Part shown: positions 1 through 10,858 of the stretch, in pieces | Numbering within the stretch: the first letter of the stretch is position 1 | How the letters are laid out: each line of letters opens with the position of its first letter | NCBI GenBank assembly: GCA_033239125.1 | Contig: BSWB01000002.1 | Coordinates: 84,812,560 to 84,876,559 of the forward strand | DNA length: 64,000 nucleotides | Direction of reading: 5' to 3' | DNA from: Fagopyrum homotropicum | Lineage: Eukaryota > Streptophyta > Magnoliopsida > Caryophyllales > Polygonaceae | Position numbers and translations under genes: made by a program | The notes under the pieces: generated by a model | Seen by the model: the letters and a program-made list of their open reading frames with translations, nothing else | What the model was told of the DNA's origin: nothing | The model's database searches: none

Positions 1-580
1 CCCCATACTTAGAAACACATTGTCCCCAATGTGGAAACTAAATAAGGAAGTGAAAGAGAGTTCTCACAATGTAAAATTGGTGATGCTTTGGTATTTTGGT
101 TCACATCGAATGATGATGGTGGATGATCAATCAAGGATGGTAGAGAGCTCTTGATGTTCATTATGATGTCGGAACCCGTTCTTGGCACCACAAGCCGTCC
201 AAGTTCCACGTCCGCTCCACCCATGCTTGATTGGAGATCATCACTCTCATTTACAGAAGGAAAAATCGGACCAACAGCCCAGGAAATCGGCCGAGTTCTG
301 TGAAGAACAGTCCGATTTTCCTGGGTAGTTTCTTCCTCGTCCATGTGCTTGGATCTTGTACCTTCAACCATTCAATGAGGTTTTCACATGACCTCCAACA
401 TCTCATCACACATGACAATCAACAAGATCTAGCACCCAAAAACACGAAAGAAAAACAAAGCACACCAAGAGTAAGATCAAACAAAAACAAGAAAAACGAA
501 AGGGAAAAATATGTACCAATGGGTTGCCTCCCATTAAGCGCTTCTTTAAGGTCATTAGCTTGACCAAATTCAGGAGCGTT
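1..580 (-). other. 3' untranslated region of element A
   Basis: Non-coding sequence between the integrase stop and the missing 3' LTR. It matches the equivalent region of element B from 42762 onward. It contains a perfect hairpin at 16-33 (CACATTG, loop, CAATGTG) preceded by the tract CCCCATACTTA, which reads TAAGTATGGGG on the sense strand. It also has a palindromic cluster at 258-325 that B and C lack. No env-like ORF is present. Confidence 0.7.
258..325. promoter_or_regulatory. Palindromic motif cluster, A-type, 3' UTR copy
   Basis: Left half-site AAAATCGG (262-269), central AAATCGGCCGA (about 284-294), right half-site CCGATTTT (312-319). It has the same architecture as the clusters in A's pol spacer and LTR. 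Binding function is inference. Confidence 0.5.
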
Positions 581-2353
581 TCACTCAAGGTGAAGTGGGG
601 CAATCACTTCCACCGGGGCTTCCGGGATGTACTTCTTCAAACGGTTCCCATTCACCTTGAAATTACCACAATGATCTCCTCCTATCTCCACCGCTCCATG
701 AGGAAAGACATTCTTCACAACATAGGGACCCGTCCATCTTGGCTTGAGCTTTCCGGGGAAGAGCCGCACCCTCGAGTTGAAGAGAAGCACTAAGTCGCCC
801 TCATTCAATTCCTTTGGGATGAGGCACTTGTCATGCCAATGCTTGGTCCTCTCCTTGTAAATCCGGGCATTTTCATAAGCATCCAACCAGATCTCCTCAA
901 GGGCGTTCATGTCTAGCAACCTCTTCTCTCCAGCCTCCTTGAGATCAAAATTCAGCCACCTTATGGCCCAATATGCTCTATGCTCCATCTCCACCTGAAG
1001 GTGGCAAGACTTGCCATAAACTAGCTTGTAAGGAGTGGTTCCAATTGGTGTCTTGAAAGCGGTTCTATATGCCCACAAAGCATCATCGAGCTTCATAGCC
1101 CAATACTTTCTAGTTCTAGAAACCGTCTTCTCAAGGATTCCTTTGATCTCCCGGTTGGAGATCTCCACTTGGCCACTAGTTTGGGGATGGTAAGGTGTTG
1201 CCACCTTATGAGTCACCCCATACTTAGCCAAAAGTGCCCCAAAGTTCCTATTAGTGAAATGCTTCGCTCCATCACTTATGATCACCCTAGGTGTCCCAAA
1301 CCTAGGGAAGATCACCCAGTTGAAGAAACGCACCACAACCTTGGCATCATTTGTGGGAGAGGCGATTGCCTCCACCCATCTCGAAACATAGTCTACCGCC
1401 AATAGGATGTAGAGGTTGCCACATGAAGAGGGGAATGGTCCCATGAAGTCCACACCCCACACATCAAATATCTCTACCTCTTGTATGTTGTTCAAGGGCA
1501 TCTCATTCCTCCTTGAGATGTTGCCCGTCCTTTGGCAAGCATCACAAGCTACCACAAAGTTTTGTACATCCTTGAACAAACTTGGCCAAAAGAAACCCGA
1601 TTGCAACACCTTAGCACATGTCTTGTGTGAGCTAGCATGCCCTCCAAATGGCAAGGAATGACAATGGCGGATCACACTCTCCACCTCATCCTCCGGTATG
1701 CATCTTCTAAAGACTCCATCCGGCCCTATCTTGAACAAAAGTGGTTCACTCCAATAGTAGTGCCTCACATCTTTGAAGAACTTCTTCCTTTGGGCATCTG
1801 ACAAACCGGGAGGCACTTCCTCACACACTAGATAGTTCACAATGTCGGCATACCATGGCTCACTTCCTCTAGACACTTGGAACAAGCACTCCTCCACCAA
1901 TTGCAATTGCTCATCCCGGAATGAGTCATCAATCGTGATGTCATCTTTCTCAAGCTCTAATGGTGGGAGTCTACTAAGGTGATCCGCCACAGAATTCTCG
2001 GACCCCTTCTTGTCCCGGATTTCCAAATCAAACTCTTGAAGAAGGAGAATCCACTGAATCAACCTATGCTTGGCATCCTTCTTTGTAAGGAGATAACGGA
2101 TCGTAGCATGATCCGTATACACTATGACCTTCGCTCCAACAAGATATGAGCAAAAATTCTCAAAGGCATACACTACCGCTAGCAAATCTTTCTCGGTTGT
2201 GGCATAGTTGAGTTGGGCATCATCTAGCGTCTTGCTAGCATAATAGATGGCATGTGTGCGCCCATCTTTTTTTTGTCCTAAAACAGCCCCAACGGCCACA
2301 TCACTTGCATCACACATCACTTCAAATGGTAAGCTCCAATCCGGAGGCTGCAT
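581..2353 (-). pseudogene. pol: Element A pol, RNase H and integrase part (broken)
   Basis: Open for 590 codons, but only as the 3' part of the polyprotein. RNase H starts with the MCDASD motif near residue 13 and keeps YTDH. The integrase zinc domain follows (HCHSL...HKTCAK...CDACQ, near residues 230-270). The DDE core is visible as GVDFMGP, IISDG and QVEISNRE. The order RNase H then integrase, and the wording of these motifs, are typical of the Athila lineage. Integrase would insert the cDNA into chromatin. It ends LHLE-stop at 581. The upstream join to RT near 2350 is a frameshift, so no complete polyprotein is made. IISDGA replaces the usual IISDGG seen in B and C. Confidence 0.85.
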
Positions 2354-3557
2354 GATAGGTGCGGAATCAAAGCATTCTTCAACCTACAAAAAGCTTCAAG
2401 GCAATCCTTGGAGAAAACAAACTCAACATCTTTCATTAGTAGGTTAGTAAGAGGCTTAGAAATCTTAGAGAAATCTTTAATAAATCTCCGGTAAAAACCG
2501 ACATGACCTAGAAAGCTCCTTACCCCCTTCACCGAGGTAGGTGGTGGCAACTTCTCTATCGTTTCAATCTTGCCCTATCAACCTCAATGCCACGGTTGGA
2601 CACCAAGTGTCCCAACACAATACCTTCACTTACCATGAAGTGGCATTTTTCCCAATTCAAGACAAGATTTGTATCCTCACATCTCTTAAGCACCAAAGAC
2701 AAGTTAGCCAGGCAATCATCAAAAGAAGATCCATAAACGGAAAAATCATCCATAAACACCTCCATGATATTCTCAATATATTCAGAAAATATGGCCATCA
2801 TACACCTTTGAAAGGTGGCGGGTGCATTACACAACCCAAATGGCATTCTCCTATATGCAAATGTACCCCATGGACATGTGAATGTGGTCTTCTCTTGGTC
2901 ATCGGGGTGGATAGGGATTTGGAAGAATCCACTATAGCCATCTTGGTAGCAAAAATGAGAGTGTTGAGCTAATCTCTCTAGCATTTGGTCAATGAATGGA
3001 AGATGGAAATGATCTTTCCTAGAGGCCACATTTAGTTTCCTATAGTCAATACACATCCTCCATCCCGTAACCGTCCTAGTTGGAATTAGTTCATTGTTCT
3101 CATTAGTTACTACGGTCATCCCACCCTTCTTAGGAACCACATGTACGGGACTAACCCATTTACTATCCAAAATAGGGTAGATGATTCCCGCATCTAGCAA
3201 CTTAATGATCTCTTTCTTGACTACCTCTTTCATTATAGGATTCAATCTTCTTTGATGTTCAATAGAGGGTTTATGGTTATCTTCCATCATTATCTTATGC
3301 ATGCAAAAAGAGGGCTTAATGCCAACAAGGTCATCAATGGTGTATCCTATTGCCTTTCTATGCAGTTTCAATTCATTCAACAATCTATTAAGCTCATCAT
3401 CATTCAAAGATGCATTCACAATCACCGGATAAGTAGAATTTGAACCAAGGAAAGCATACTTTAAATGAGAAGGAAGGGGTTTAAGATCAAGTTGAGGAGG
3501 ACCTTTTTCGGTTGGAGATGATCCATACAATGTAGGTTGAGATGATTGCAAAGCCAT
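2317..3557 (-). pseudogene. pol: Element A pol, reverse transcriptase part (broken)
   Basis: RT of the Athila type, in two frames (2556-3557, then 2317-2550). Visible motifs in order: an acidic lead-in, KWVSPVHVVPKKGG, WRMCIDYRKLN, FCYQDGYSGFFQIPIHP, CPWGTFAYRRMPFGLCNAPATFQRCM and the catalytic FMDD near 2745-2756, followed by the thumb and connection (FLGHVGFYRRFI). The catalytic aspartates are intact. A frameshift near 2553-2570 and another near 2350 separate it from the connection and RNase H. In B the same interval is one open frame, which shows the A frameshifts are secondary damage. Confidence 0.85.
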
Positions 3558-3568
3558 GGAAGCCTCCC

Positions 3569-4294
3569 CTAAGTCCCTTGAAGATTGCTCACAAACACTT
3601 GAATGTTGCTCAAAAGACTCAGGAAAATCGGCCTAGTCAGGAAAATCGGCCGATTTTCCTGAGTGTAGGTCGATCTCAGTTTCTGCATTTGCAAAATTTG
3701 ATGGAACTTCAGGATAAGTAGGAAAATTGGCCGATCTGACCCCCTCTGTCCGATTTTCCTGGGTGATTCTCTCTTCCTCAACAATGTTGAGACATCTTCA
3801 CCTAGGGCTGGCCCCTTCACCATTGTGGACAAATTGAACTTGATGTTCTCTTCTCCAATGTTGAAAGAGAGAATTCCATTCTTGCAATCTACCAAACACC
3901 CGGAAGTAGCTAGGAAAGGTCTCCCCAAGATGATAGGAACCGGATAGTCCTCCGGGATATCCAAAACAACGAAGTCTATGGGAACATAGAACTTCCCTAG
4001 TTGCACCGGAATGTCTTCCAAGATTCTAACCGGGTGAGTGATTGAACGGTCCGCCATGTAAAGGGTCATCTTGACCGGCTTTGGCTCTCCTAGCCCAACC
4101 TTGTTACAAAGTGCAAGCGGGATGATGCTTACACTTGCCTCAAGATCACACAGGGCGTCATACTTCACTTCTCCTACTCCGATTGGCACACAAAAGGATC
4201 CCGGATCTCTTAGCTTAGAAGGCATCTCCTCCTTCATCGTTTGAATCAACTCCGAGGACCTCTTTGTCATCCCTACTTCCCCATACTCCTCCAA
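3569..4294 (-). pseudogene. pol: Element A protease and protease-RT spacer (broken)
   Basis: Aspartic protease region: LCDLEASVSIIPLALCNKVGLG holds the active-site segment, where B and C read DLGAS; A has DLEAS, an unusual E next to the catalytic D. A flap and the conserved ILGRPFLATSG follow. The spacer after it is shorter than in B and C and rich in the A-type palindrome, which here encodes RPIFL-like peptides. A frameshift near 4290 separates it from gag. Confidence 0.75.
3616..3765. promoter_or_regulatory. Palindromic motif cluster, A-type, pol spacer copy
   Basis: Left site AGGAAAATCGGCC (3621-3633), a perfect 22-bp palindrome centred on CGGCCG at 3639-3660, then GGAAAATTGGCCGATC (3721-3736) and CCGATTTTCC (3750-3759). 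It lies at the same place in pol as the CCACGGCCGTGG cluster of B (46237-46355) and C (60655-60772), although the base sequence differs. Confidence 0.6.
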
Positions 4295-4515
4295 CTTCTC
4301 TTATTGGAGAGTATTTCCTTCAAGAATTTGCCATATGTCGGCATACCTAGAATAGCATCCATGAACGGAATGTTAATATGCAATTTAGACATAAGTTCAA
4401 GGAATTTACCAAAGTGTTTGTCCAAACGAGCTCTTGCTCGTGATTGTGGGAATGGTAGTGGTGGCTTATATGGAGGTGGCGCCACATATGATGGCTCATC
4501 ATCCTTTCTCTTCCC

Positions 4516-6036
4516 TCAATCTTCTTGCAATTGCTCTTCTTCATTCACCACTTGCTTCCCTTTGTCATTTCCCTTAGGCAAGGGATCCTTCATGCTTAGC
4601 CCACTCCTTGTTGTAATAGCCAACACTTGGCCTCTTGGGTTATCTTCGGTTCTTCCAGGAAGCTTTCCCGGATCTCTATGGGCTTCACCCGCCTTTTGGA
4701 ACACTTGTGCTTCCAACACCTTTTGAGCCTTAGAAATGGAAGTCACCGTGCTTTCAAGACCACTCAACCTTCCAAGTAATTGTTCAAACATTATTTCGGT
4801 TCTATCCTTTGGAGGTTGAGTAAATCCGGGTGGAGGTTCTTGTGAAGCTTTTGGCGGTGGAGTTGTGCTTGTGGAAGCTGGAGGGTTCAAGGCTCCATCC
4901 GGGTTAGAATATGAAAACCCGGGATGGTTGTGGTTAGGCCGGTAATTGTTGAATTGCCGGTTGTTGTTGAAGTTCCTTGGGCCTTGATAGTTGTGGTAAT
5001 TGCCCCTTCCCATGTAGTTCACATCTTCCTCCTTGGAAGACAAATTTGCTTGCACTTGCACTTGAGGGCTTGCTTGACTCTTCAAAGTTGTAGCACACAA
5101 CTCCCTCAAGGACTTAAGCTCATTGTTGATGGCATCAAGCTTGAAGTTGCTCATGGTGACTTCACTCACCTCATATGCTCCCGCCTTCCTCCCTTCACTC
5201 TTCCTATGGGAGTACTTCTCAATCACCAAAGCTTGTTTCTATATAAACTCTCAAGCTTCATCTACATTCTTTTCCATGAAACTCTCTCTATCCTTCATCA
5301 TGAAGGCATTGATCTTCCCTCTTAGCTCGGTAGTCTTGGAAGGTGGGAAGAACTTAGTCAAAAACTCTGTTGTCATCTCCTCCCAAGTACTCACTCGCCC
5401 TTGTGGAATAGATTGATACCAAGCCAAGGCTTTATCCTTAAGAGAGAAGGAGAAAGCCCTAAGCTTATGGTTGTTGCTCTCCAATCTAGGCGGTCTAAGA
5501 GTCTCCATCAAGATCTCATAGTTCATCAAGTGTTGATGAGGAGACTCTCCTTCCATCCCTCCAAATTGATTATGCCGGATCATTTATAGAACTTGAGGGC
5601 GGAGCTCGTAATTGTGGGTTGCGGGTTCTCCTAAGTTCACACCCGGACGGTGTGCTCTTTGTGCCGGATCCATACGCCGCCCTAATGTTTGTGGCTCTTC
5701 AATAGCAATGGGCACAACCCGAACATTCACCGCCGGCTGCGGTTGTGGTGGAGGAGGAGGTGGAGGTTGTTGACGATTAAGCTCTCCTTGCACAAGAGCT
5801 TGCCTAATCTCTTCAATCTCCCTCCTAGTTGCTTCTTGCCTCTCATTGGCAAGTCTCCTTTCTTCCTCCAAGAGCTCATCTCTTAGCCTAATTTGCTCTA
5901 AAGCCTCATCCAACTCAGCTTGGAGATCTCTTCCGGCCATCTCTTTCCCTTTTCTAATGCTGTTGGATCTAGATCTAAGGGTTTTCTCCGGTTCGGGATC
6001 GAATGGAGCTAAATCCTTGCCACGATATCTTCGCAT
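4516..6036 (-). pseudogene. gag: Element A gag (broken)
   Basis: Start chosen at 6036 (MRRYRGKDL), equivalent to the gag start in B and C. It has an N-terminal charged coiled-coil stretch (ELDEALEQIRLRDELLEEER), a proline run, then the capsid core (KALAWYQSIPQ, FLTKFFPPSKT) and an asparagine-rich tail (FNNNRQFNNYRPNHNHPG) that stands in for a zinc knuckle. Two breaks are seen: a stop near 5584 just before the capsid core, and a deletion of roughly 130 bp near 5268 that removes the ERFKDLLLDCPHHG segment present in B and C. The frames are 5584-6036, 5251-5583 and 4516-5229. Confidence 0.82.
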
Positions 6037-6153
6037 ACACCTAAAGGGTGAGAGATGTCCTGAAAAGCAAAGACACACACCAAAAGAGATCAAAAGCAAC
6101 AAGAAAGATCTACACTATAAACAATCACAAAAATGACTCGATCTAGACCTAGT

Positions 6154-6170
6154 CCCCGACAACGGTGCCA
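6154..6170 (-). other. Primer binding site of element A, tRNA-Asp type (mutated)
   Basis: On the + strand it reads CCCCGACAACGGTGCCA. The intact version in B and C is CCCCGGCAACGGCGCCA, which matches the 3' end of plant tRNA-Asp. There are two substitutions here. It lies 6 bases from the LTR end, as expected. Confidence 0.85.
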
Positions 6171-7017
6171 AAAACTTGTTACGTCTAGGAATAGATGCAC
6201 AATAAGCCTTAAATTTATACTCGTTATATTTGTCCTAACTCCTAGCGAACCCACAGTGTATGGGTCGTTTTGTAGCAAAGATAGTATTCCGAGGTCGAAC
6301 TCAAAGACTAAGGTGAAATCGAATCAACAAGTGAGCATAGATAGTGTAGAACTAGTCTAAGAAAGGAGAAAGGAATAAAGAAATGTAAATCTCATGTTTT
6401 TTGTTTGGTTTTTAGGTGATCAATCAAAGATCACAATTCATGTAAAATACTAAATCAAACTAACAACTCAAGCTAGCAAAACAAACAAGTAACACAAACA
6501 CAAAATATGTGATCAAAGAGAGAAAAATGGATTCTAGAGGTCAAGATTTCCGGTTATGGCATTGGACTCAAGCTTCTAAAGATTTCTAAGGATAACGCTG
6601 CGGTGTTGGGAAGGGGTGTTTCTCTAGTGGAAGCAATTACCGGGTAAGTCTCTCACTTCACTAATCCCGCATCAAACTCCTATTACCGGGTAGGTCTCAA
6701 GGGGCTAAAGTAGGGAATTCCACACAAACCGGACACTACTTAAGGGGCAACCCTCTCCTTACCGGGTAAGTCTCGGAAAAGGGAAGTCTCAAGCAATAAT
6801 CCTAGCACACTCGATCCAATAGCGGCTTATGAGGCTCACTACTACCTAGAGTTCATCATCTTTGGGATCTAAGATCGGAAATCATCGGGTAGATCTCTTT
6901 CCTCACTTTGGTTATTAGCATTAGGTGATCCTAAGCTAAATTATGCTTAATAAACACTAGGATTTCAACAACCTAACATCCTAACATACAGATTCATCAA
7001 TTAAAGAGCAACAGAGA

Positions 7018-7080
7018 GAAAAATCGGGTAGATCATGATTAAATCGGCCGATCTGGCTGAAGAACAACCCGATTTTTCTT
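7018..7080. promoter_or_regulatory. Palindromic motif cluster, A-type, downstream LTR copy
   Basis: AAAATCGGG (7019-7028), AAATCGGCCGAT (7041-7052), CCCGATTTTT (7068-7077). Same position in the LTR as B 40513-40573 and F 54530-54588. Confidence 0.55.
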
Positions 7081-7627
7081 CCTGGGTTAGGTTTCGTGCA
7101 TACAAATCATCCTAAACTAACATATAAGTCCATTCTATCATCACCCAAGCCATAACCATCAATCCATCACTCCAGAATCACAATAAACTAGCCAATAGTA
7201 TGCATATCAAGATCCAAAATCATCACACAAGCATACATGGTTTCCATAGATGGATGATGAAAGAAAACCAAATAAAAACAATAAATCTTAGCTGAATCTA
7301 AGTTTTAGCAAGACATACAACCCTTCAAATGAAGTTCCAAAACGTTCCTAACAATCCTTGCAATAGTTCTTCAATCAAAGACTCCAAAAATCACTCAAAA
7401 TCACTCCAAAACTCACTATCACTCTAGGCTTTGTGTTCTTCTTCCTCCTCCAAATTGAGAGAGTTTTCCTCTTCTCCAAGTCTTGCCTCCAGTCCAATGA
7501 GCTGTGTGTGAGAGAATGAGGGAGAGGGAGAATTCTCAGCAACAGCTTGCAGGCCCCCTTATATTCTCCACCAAGAGCAAGGCCGGACTAAGAGATCGTG
7601 GGACACGTGGCTTAAGCTGTTGAAGGC

Positions 7628-7688
7628 CAAAAATCGACCCAGTCAAGAAAATTGGCCGATTTTCCTGAGTGATGGTCCGATTTTCTTC
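7628..7688. promoter_or_regulatory. Palindromic motif cluster, A-type, promoter-proximal copy
   Basis: AAAAATCGAC (7629-7638), GAAAATTGGCCGATTTTC (about 7647-7664), CCGATTTTC (7677-7685). It lies about 65-125 bp upstream, in sense, of the TATA-like box at 7559-7565. B and F have their clusters at the same distance from TATA. Confidence 0.6.
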
Positions 7689-8012
7689 AACAGAGGCATG
7701 TTATGATCGTCTAGCCATGAGTAGCTCCATTGCTTGCACAAATAAGGGTCCTTGTATCCTTTGTTGCTCCAATTATGTTCCTTCTAAGCTTTGGATGTGT
7801 ACCACCATGAGGCTTGACCCTCGAATGTATTGATTAATGTCCAAAAGATCCTCGAAATACCTACAAAACCGACAAAAGCTCGTGTAGACGTCTCTTCTAG
7901 AAATATTCACGAAATGAGCGTAAACGTCGTGAACTAATGTCAAACCGTGCATAAATAACGGGAAAAGGTATTTAAATGCATGCCTATACTAATGTAATAA
8001 ATCACGTTATCA

Positions 8013-8808
8013 CAGCCCAAGAGCAAAGGGAGTAGATGCTCACGTCCAAAACAGCCCAAGAGGGCAGCCAGCTGATTAAGTTCAAAGAGGCCCAAGAGAG
8101 TAACAATTCAGCTTATTCGGATCATCATTTGGGCTCTTTAAACACATCCAAATCACTCATGTATCTGTTGAACAATGGAGCTCATTCGGATAGCCCATTT
8201 GGCTCTTAGAAATCGGCCAGCCCACTCCTAAAGATATGTTTGAATAATTCAGCCTATTTCCATGCTGATTAGTTGTTTGTTAGGTTGTTAGCTACATTAG
8301 AGGAAGCTCTCTTATTACCACCTTCCCACTAATGTTTTCAGCTTTCTTTTCTTTATTTTTGTCTAGAGAACAGAGTCTATTTATATAGCCTCTTTAGCTG
8401 CAGATTAGTTACGTTAAATCCATTGCTTAGAATTGCATTTGTAAACATTTCACAAAATCAATCAAAGAACAAGAGAGTTTTTGGTTGGCATTGTTGTTGT
8501 TGCTTGGCTGAGCTTGTTTGTGTCAAACCGCCTTCGGATTGGTGCTTCGAGCCTTCACGAGTCCCTCTTTGTGCTAGTCCAGCCGGAGCTAGTGTAAAGT
8601 TGTATTAGAGACGGGTCTAGGGCAGTCACGATTGGGGTTTTGGCTCTTCAGCCTTGGTTCCTTCATTGACTCTCTCTTTAGTTCTTCTCTCACCTTTCCT
8701 ATGCCATTCATCACCTACGTTCCATTCCGCATTCTGAAATCGCCTCATTCAACCCGATTCGAGATCATTGTGCCTAGATCGACTCAATCACGGATTAATA
8801 CCGTATCA
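8013..8808 (+). repeat. 5' LTR of element I, 3' part
   Basis: Resumes inside the coding minisatellite of the LTR (CAGCCCAAGAG) right after element A. It carries a TATA-type box (CTATTTATATAGCC near 8377) and ends CCGTATCA at 8808. The piece upstream of the A insertion is outside the window. Confidence 0.8.
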
Positions 8809-8810
8809 GT

Positions 8811-8822
8811 TGGTTTCAGAGC
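8811..8822 (+). other. Primer binding site of element I, tRNA-iMet type
   Basis: TGGTTTCAGAGC, one mismatch from TGGTATCAGAGC, the complement of the initiator tRNA-Met 3' end. It lies two bases after the LTR end. Confidence 0.85.
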
Positions 8823-8983
8823 TCAGTTGGTACAATTGATCACTTCTTCTTCTTGTTAACCTTATTGCTTATCCAATTGAGATCTAACTTGTGCTTGAAG
8901 TGTGCAAATTCAAAAGCCGGATAACATCTTGAGGAGAGTAAACACAAAACACAACAAAAGCAAAAAGAGCTCGAACGCTGCAT

Positions 8984-10243
8984 TGATGTAGGAATATCAC
9001 ATGGAAGATATCAAGGTCCCATTACTAGAGCAAGAGCTAAGGAGGTCCAAGAAGTTATGTCAAGGGAAGTGCTATTGCTTGACACAATGTGTGAACCGTT
9101 TAATTTCCATACATCATGTGTTAATCTTTTGGTGAATGTAGGAGCAAGTGAACCAAGCAAGGAGACCATGCAGACGTACTCACTTCCCATGCAGCTCGAG
9201 GAGACCATGCAGGCTGTTGCTCACGTACAATGCAGCCCAGGAGAGGAGGTTGTTGCTCACGCCAATGCAGCCCAAGGGGAGGTTGTTGCTCACGCCAATG
9301 CAGCTCAAGAGGAGGCTGTTGCCCACGTCCAATGCAGCCCAGGAGAGGAGATGTTGATCACGTCCAAAGCAGCCCACGAGGATAGCCTGCTGCTCACGTC
9401 CAAGGCAGCCCAAGAGGGGAGGCAAGCAAACACGTCCAAGGAAGTCCAAGAGGGTAGGTTGCTGCTCACATCTAAAACAGCCTAAGAAGGCAACCAACTA
9501 ATCACGTATAAAGAGGTCCAAGAGAGTAACAATTCATCCCATTCGGATCATCATTTGGGCTCTTTAAACACATCCAAATCACTCATGGATCTGTTAAACA
9601 ATGCAGCCCATTCGGATAGGCCATTTGGCTCCTTAAAAACGTTAAAAACGTCCAGCTTGCACTCCAAGGATAAGTTTGAATAATTCAGCCTATTTCCATG
9701 CTAATTAGTGGTTGGTTAGGTTGCTAGCTACATTAGAGGAAGCTCTCTTATTACCACCTTCCCACTAATGTTTTCAGCTTTCTTTTCTTTATTTTTGTCT
9801 AGATAAAAGAGTCTATTTATATAGCCTCTTTAACTGCAGATTAGTTACGTTAAATCCATTGCTTAGAATTGCATTTGTAAACATTTCACAAAATCAGTCA
9901 AAGAACAAGAGAGTTTTTGGTTGGCATTGCTGTTGTTGCTTGGCTGAGCTTGTTTGTGTCAAACCGCCTTCGGATTGGTGTTTCGAGCCTTCACGAGTCC
10001 CTCTTTGTGCTAGTCCAGCCGGAGCTAGTGTAAAGTTGTATTGGAGACGGGTCTAGGGCAGTCACGATTGGGGTTTTGGCTCTTCAGCCTTGGTTCCTTC
10101 ATTGACTCTCTCTTTGGTTCTTCTCTCACCTTTCCTGCGCCATTCATCAACCAACGTCCATTCCACATTCAGAAATCGTTTCATTCAGCCCGGTTCGAGA
10201 TCATTGTGCCTAGATCGACTCAATCACAGATCTTCCCGTATCA
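8984..10243 (+). repeat. 5' LTR of element H (1260 bp)
   Basis: Starts TGATGTAGG and ends CCGTATCA. The first part carries a copy of the pol C-terminal tail (TRARAK near 9030), then a run of about 33-bp units. A TATA-type box TATTTATATAG lies at 9814-9824. The start was fixed by comparison with the LTR of element E (33633), which also begins TGATG, and by the TGCAT duplication. Confidence 0.85.
9217..9535 (+). repeat. About 33-bp coding minisatellite inside the LTR
   Basis: Tandem units built on CAGCCCAAGAGGAGG plus CTGTTGCTCACGCC. Because the unit is divisible by three, the 3' LTR copy extends the pol frame as an 11-residue repeat (VAHANAAQEEA and variants such as LLTSKAAQEGR). Equivalent arrays lie in the H 3' LTR (about 15706-16010), the I 3' LTR (about 21797-22100) and, shortened, in J (about 51345-51520). 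Unit number and unit variants differ between copies. Confidence 0.75.
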
Positions 10244-10245
10244 GT

Positions 10246-10257
10246 TGGTATCAGAGC
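10246..10257 (+). other. Primer binding site of element H, tRNA-iMet type
   Basis: Perfect TGGTATCAGAGC, two bases after the LTR end. Confidence 0.92.
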
Positions 10258-10858
10258 TCAGTTGGTACAATTGATCACTTTTTCTTCTTGTTAACCTTAT
10301 TGCTTATCCAATTGAGATCTAACTTGTGCTTGAAGTGTGCCAATTTAAAAAGCCGGACAACATCTTGAGGAGAGGTAAACACAAAACAAAAACAAAAGAG
10401 CTCGAACGCATCATACATCAATCGGTAACCTGCTCTCCCACACGTCTCATTGAATCAATTTCGGTTACTTCTCTCTCCTACAAATCTTTGACAAAGTCTA
10501 AGAGATCTTTCAAAAAAAAAAAAAAAAAAAAACGGCTCGCCTTGTTTTTATTAATCAAGCACAAGTAAACTCTTTTAATCATCTCAAAACATCATTCTAA
10601 ACACAATTTACCACACCTACACCAACCCAACAACCAATACTCCAATTAGGGGTGCCTTGATTCATCTCCGTCACTAACATCGGTTTCAGCAGTTCTTGTT
10701 CCAAAGGGTTGCTAAGAAGGTTCGGAAATCGCGATCTTAAGGTGTTGGATACTTACAACTCGAGCCACCAGCTAGGCAATACCAACGAGAGTGTGAGCGA
10801 TACACAAGTGAGATCTTTGCTTTTCTAACCTAACCGGTTCTATGTTTGTTACTTGAGC
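10258..10858 (+). other. Leader of element H
   Basis: Non-coding 5' leader between primer site and gag. It contains an uninterrupted run of about 20 A at 10509-10528. Compared with element I it has an extra stretch (about 10405-10540) just where H is inserted in I. Confidence 0.7.

Larger units (their letters stand above)
1..8012 (-). mobile_element. Athila-like Ty3/Gypsy element A (3' LTR outside window)
   Basis: Minus-strand LTR retrotransposon. In sense order the window holds its 5' LTR (6177-8012), a tRNA-Asp-type primer site, gag, protease, RT, RNase H, integrase and most of the 3' untranslated region; the 3' LTR lies left of position 1. By comparison with element B, about 1.2 kb of 3' UTR plus one LTR are missing from view. 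Gag-pol is broken by frameshifts and deletions, so A is dead. It is inserted in the 5' LTR of the CRM-like element I, whose sequence resumes at 8013 with CAGCC, the expected but uncheckable half of a 5-bp target duplication. A is clearly a different subfamily from B and C: its palindromic motif clusters use AAATCGG instead of CCACGG. Confidence 0.88.
6177..8012 (-). repeat. 5' LTR of element A (1836 bp)
   Basis: On the + strand it starts TGTTACG and ends GTTATCA, so the sense LTR is TGATAAC...CGTAACA. It has a TATA-like TTATATT at 7559-7565 and an AGACGTCT palindrome at 7886-7893 near the U3 start. Four copies of a TTACCGGGTA-type motif lie at 6637, 6683, 6759 and 6882 (the last degenerate). 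Two A-type palindrome clusters are present. It is similar in size and layout to the B, C and F LTRs but differs in sequence. Confidence 0.85.

Noticed and set aside
1169..1661. Plus-strand frames antisense to element A pol
   Set aside because: They are shadows of the minus-strand integrase; the same frames recur opposite B and C integrase because the DNA is conserved.
9148..9497. Alternative-frame and antisense proteins across the 33-bp repeat
   Set aside because: Any repeat unit divisible by three keeps several frames open; only the pol-tail frame continues from a conserved domain.
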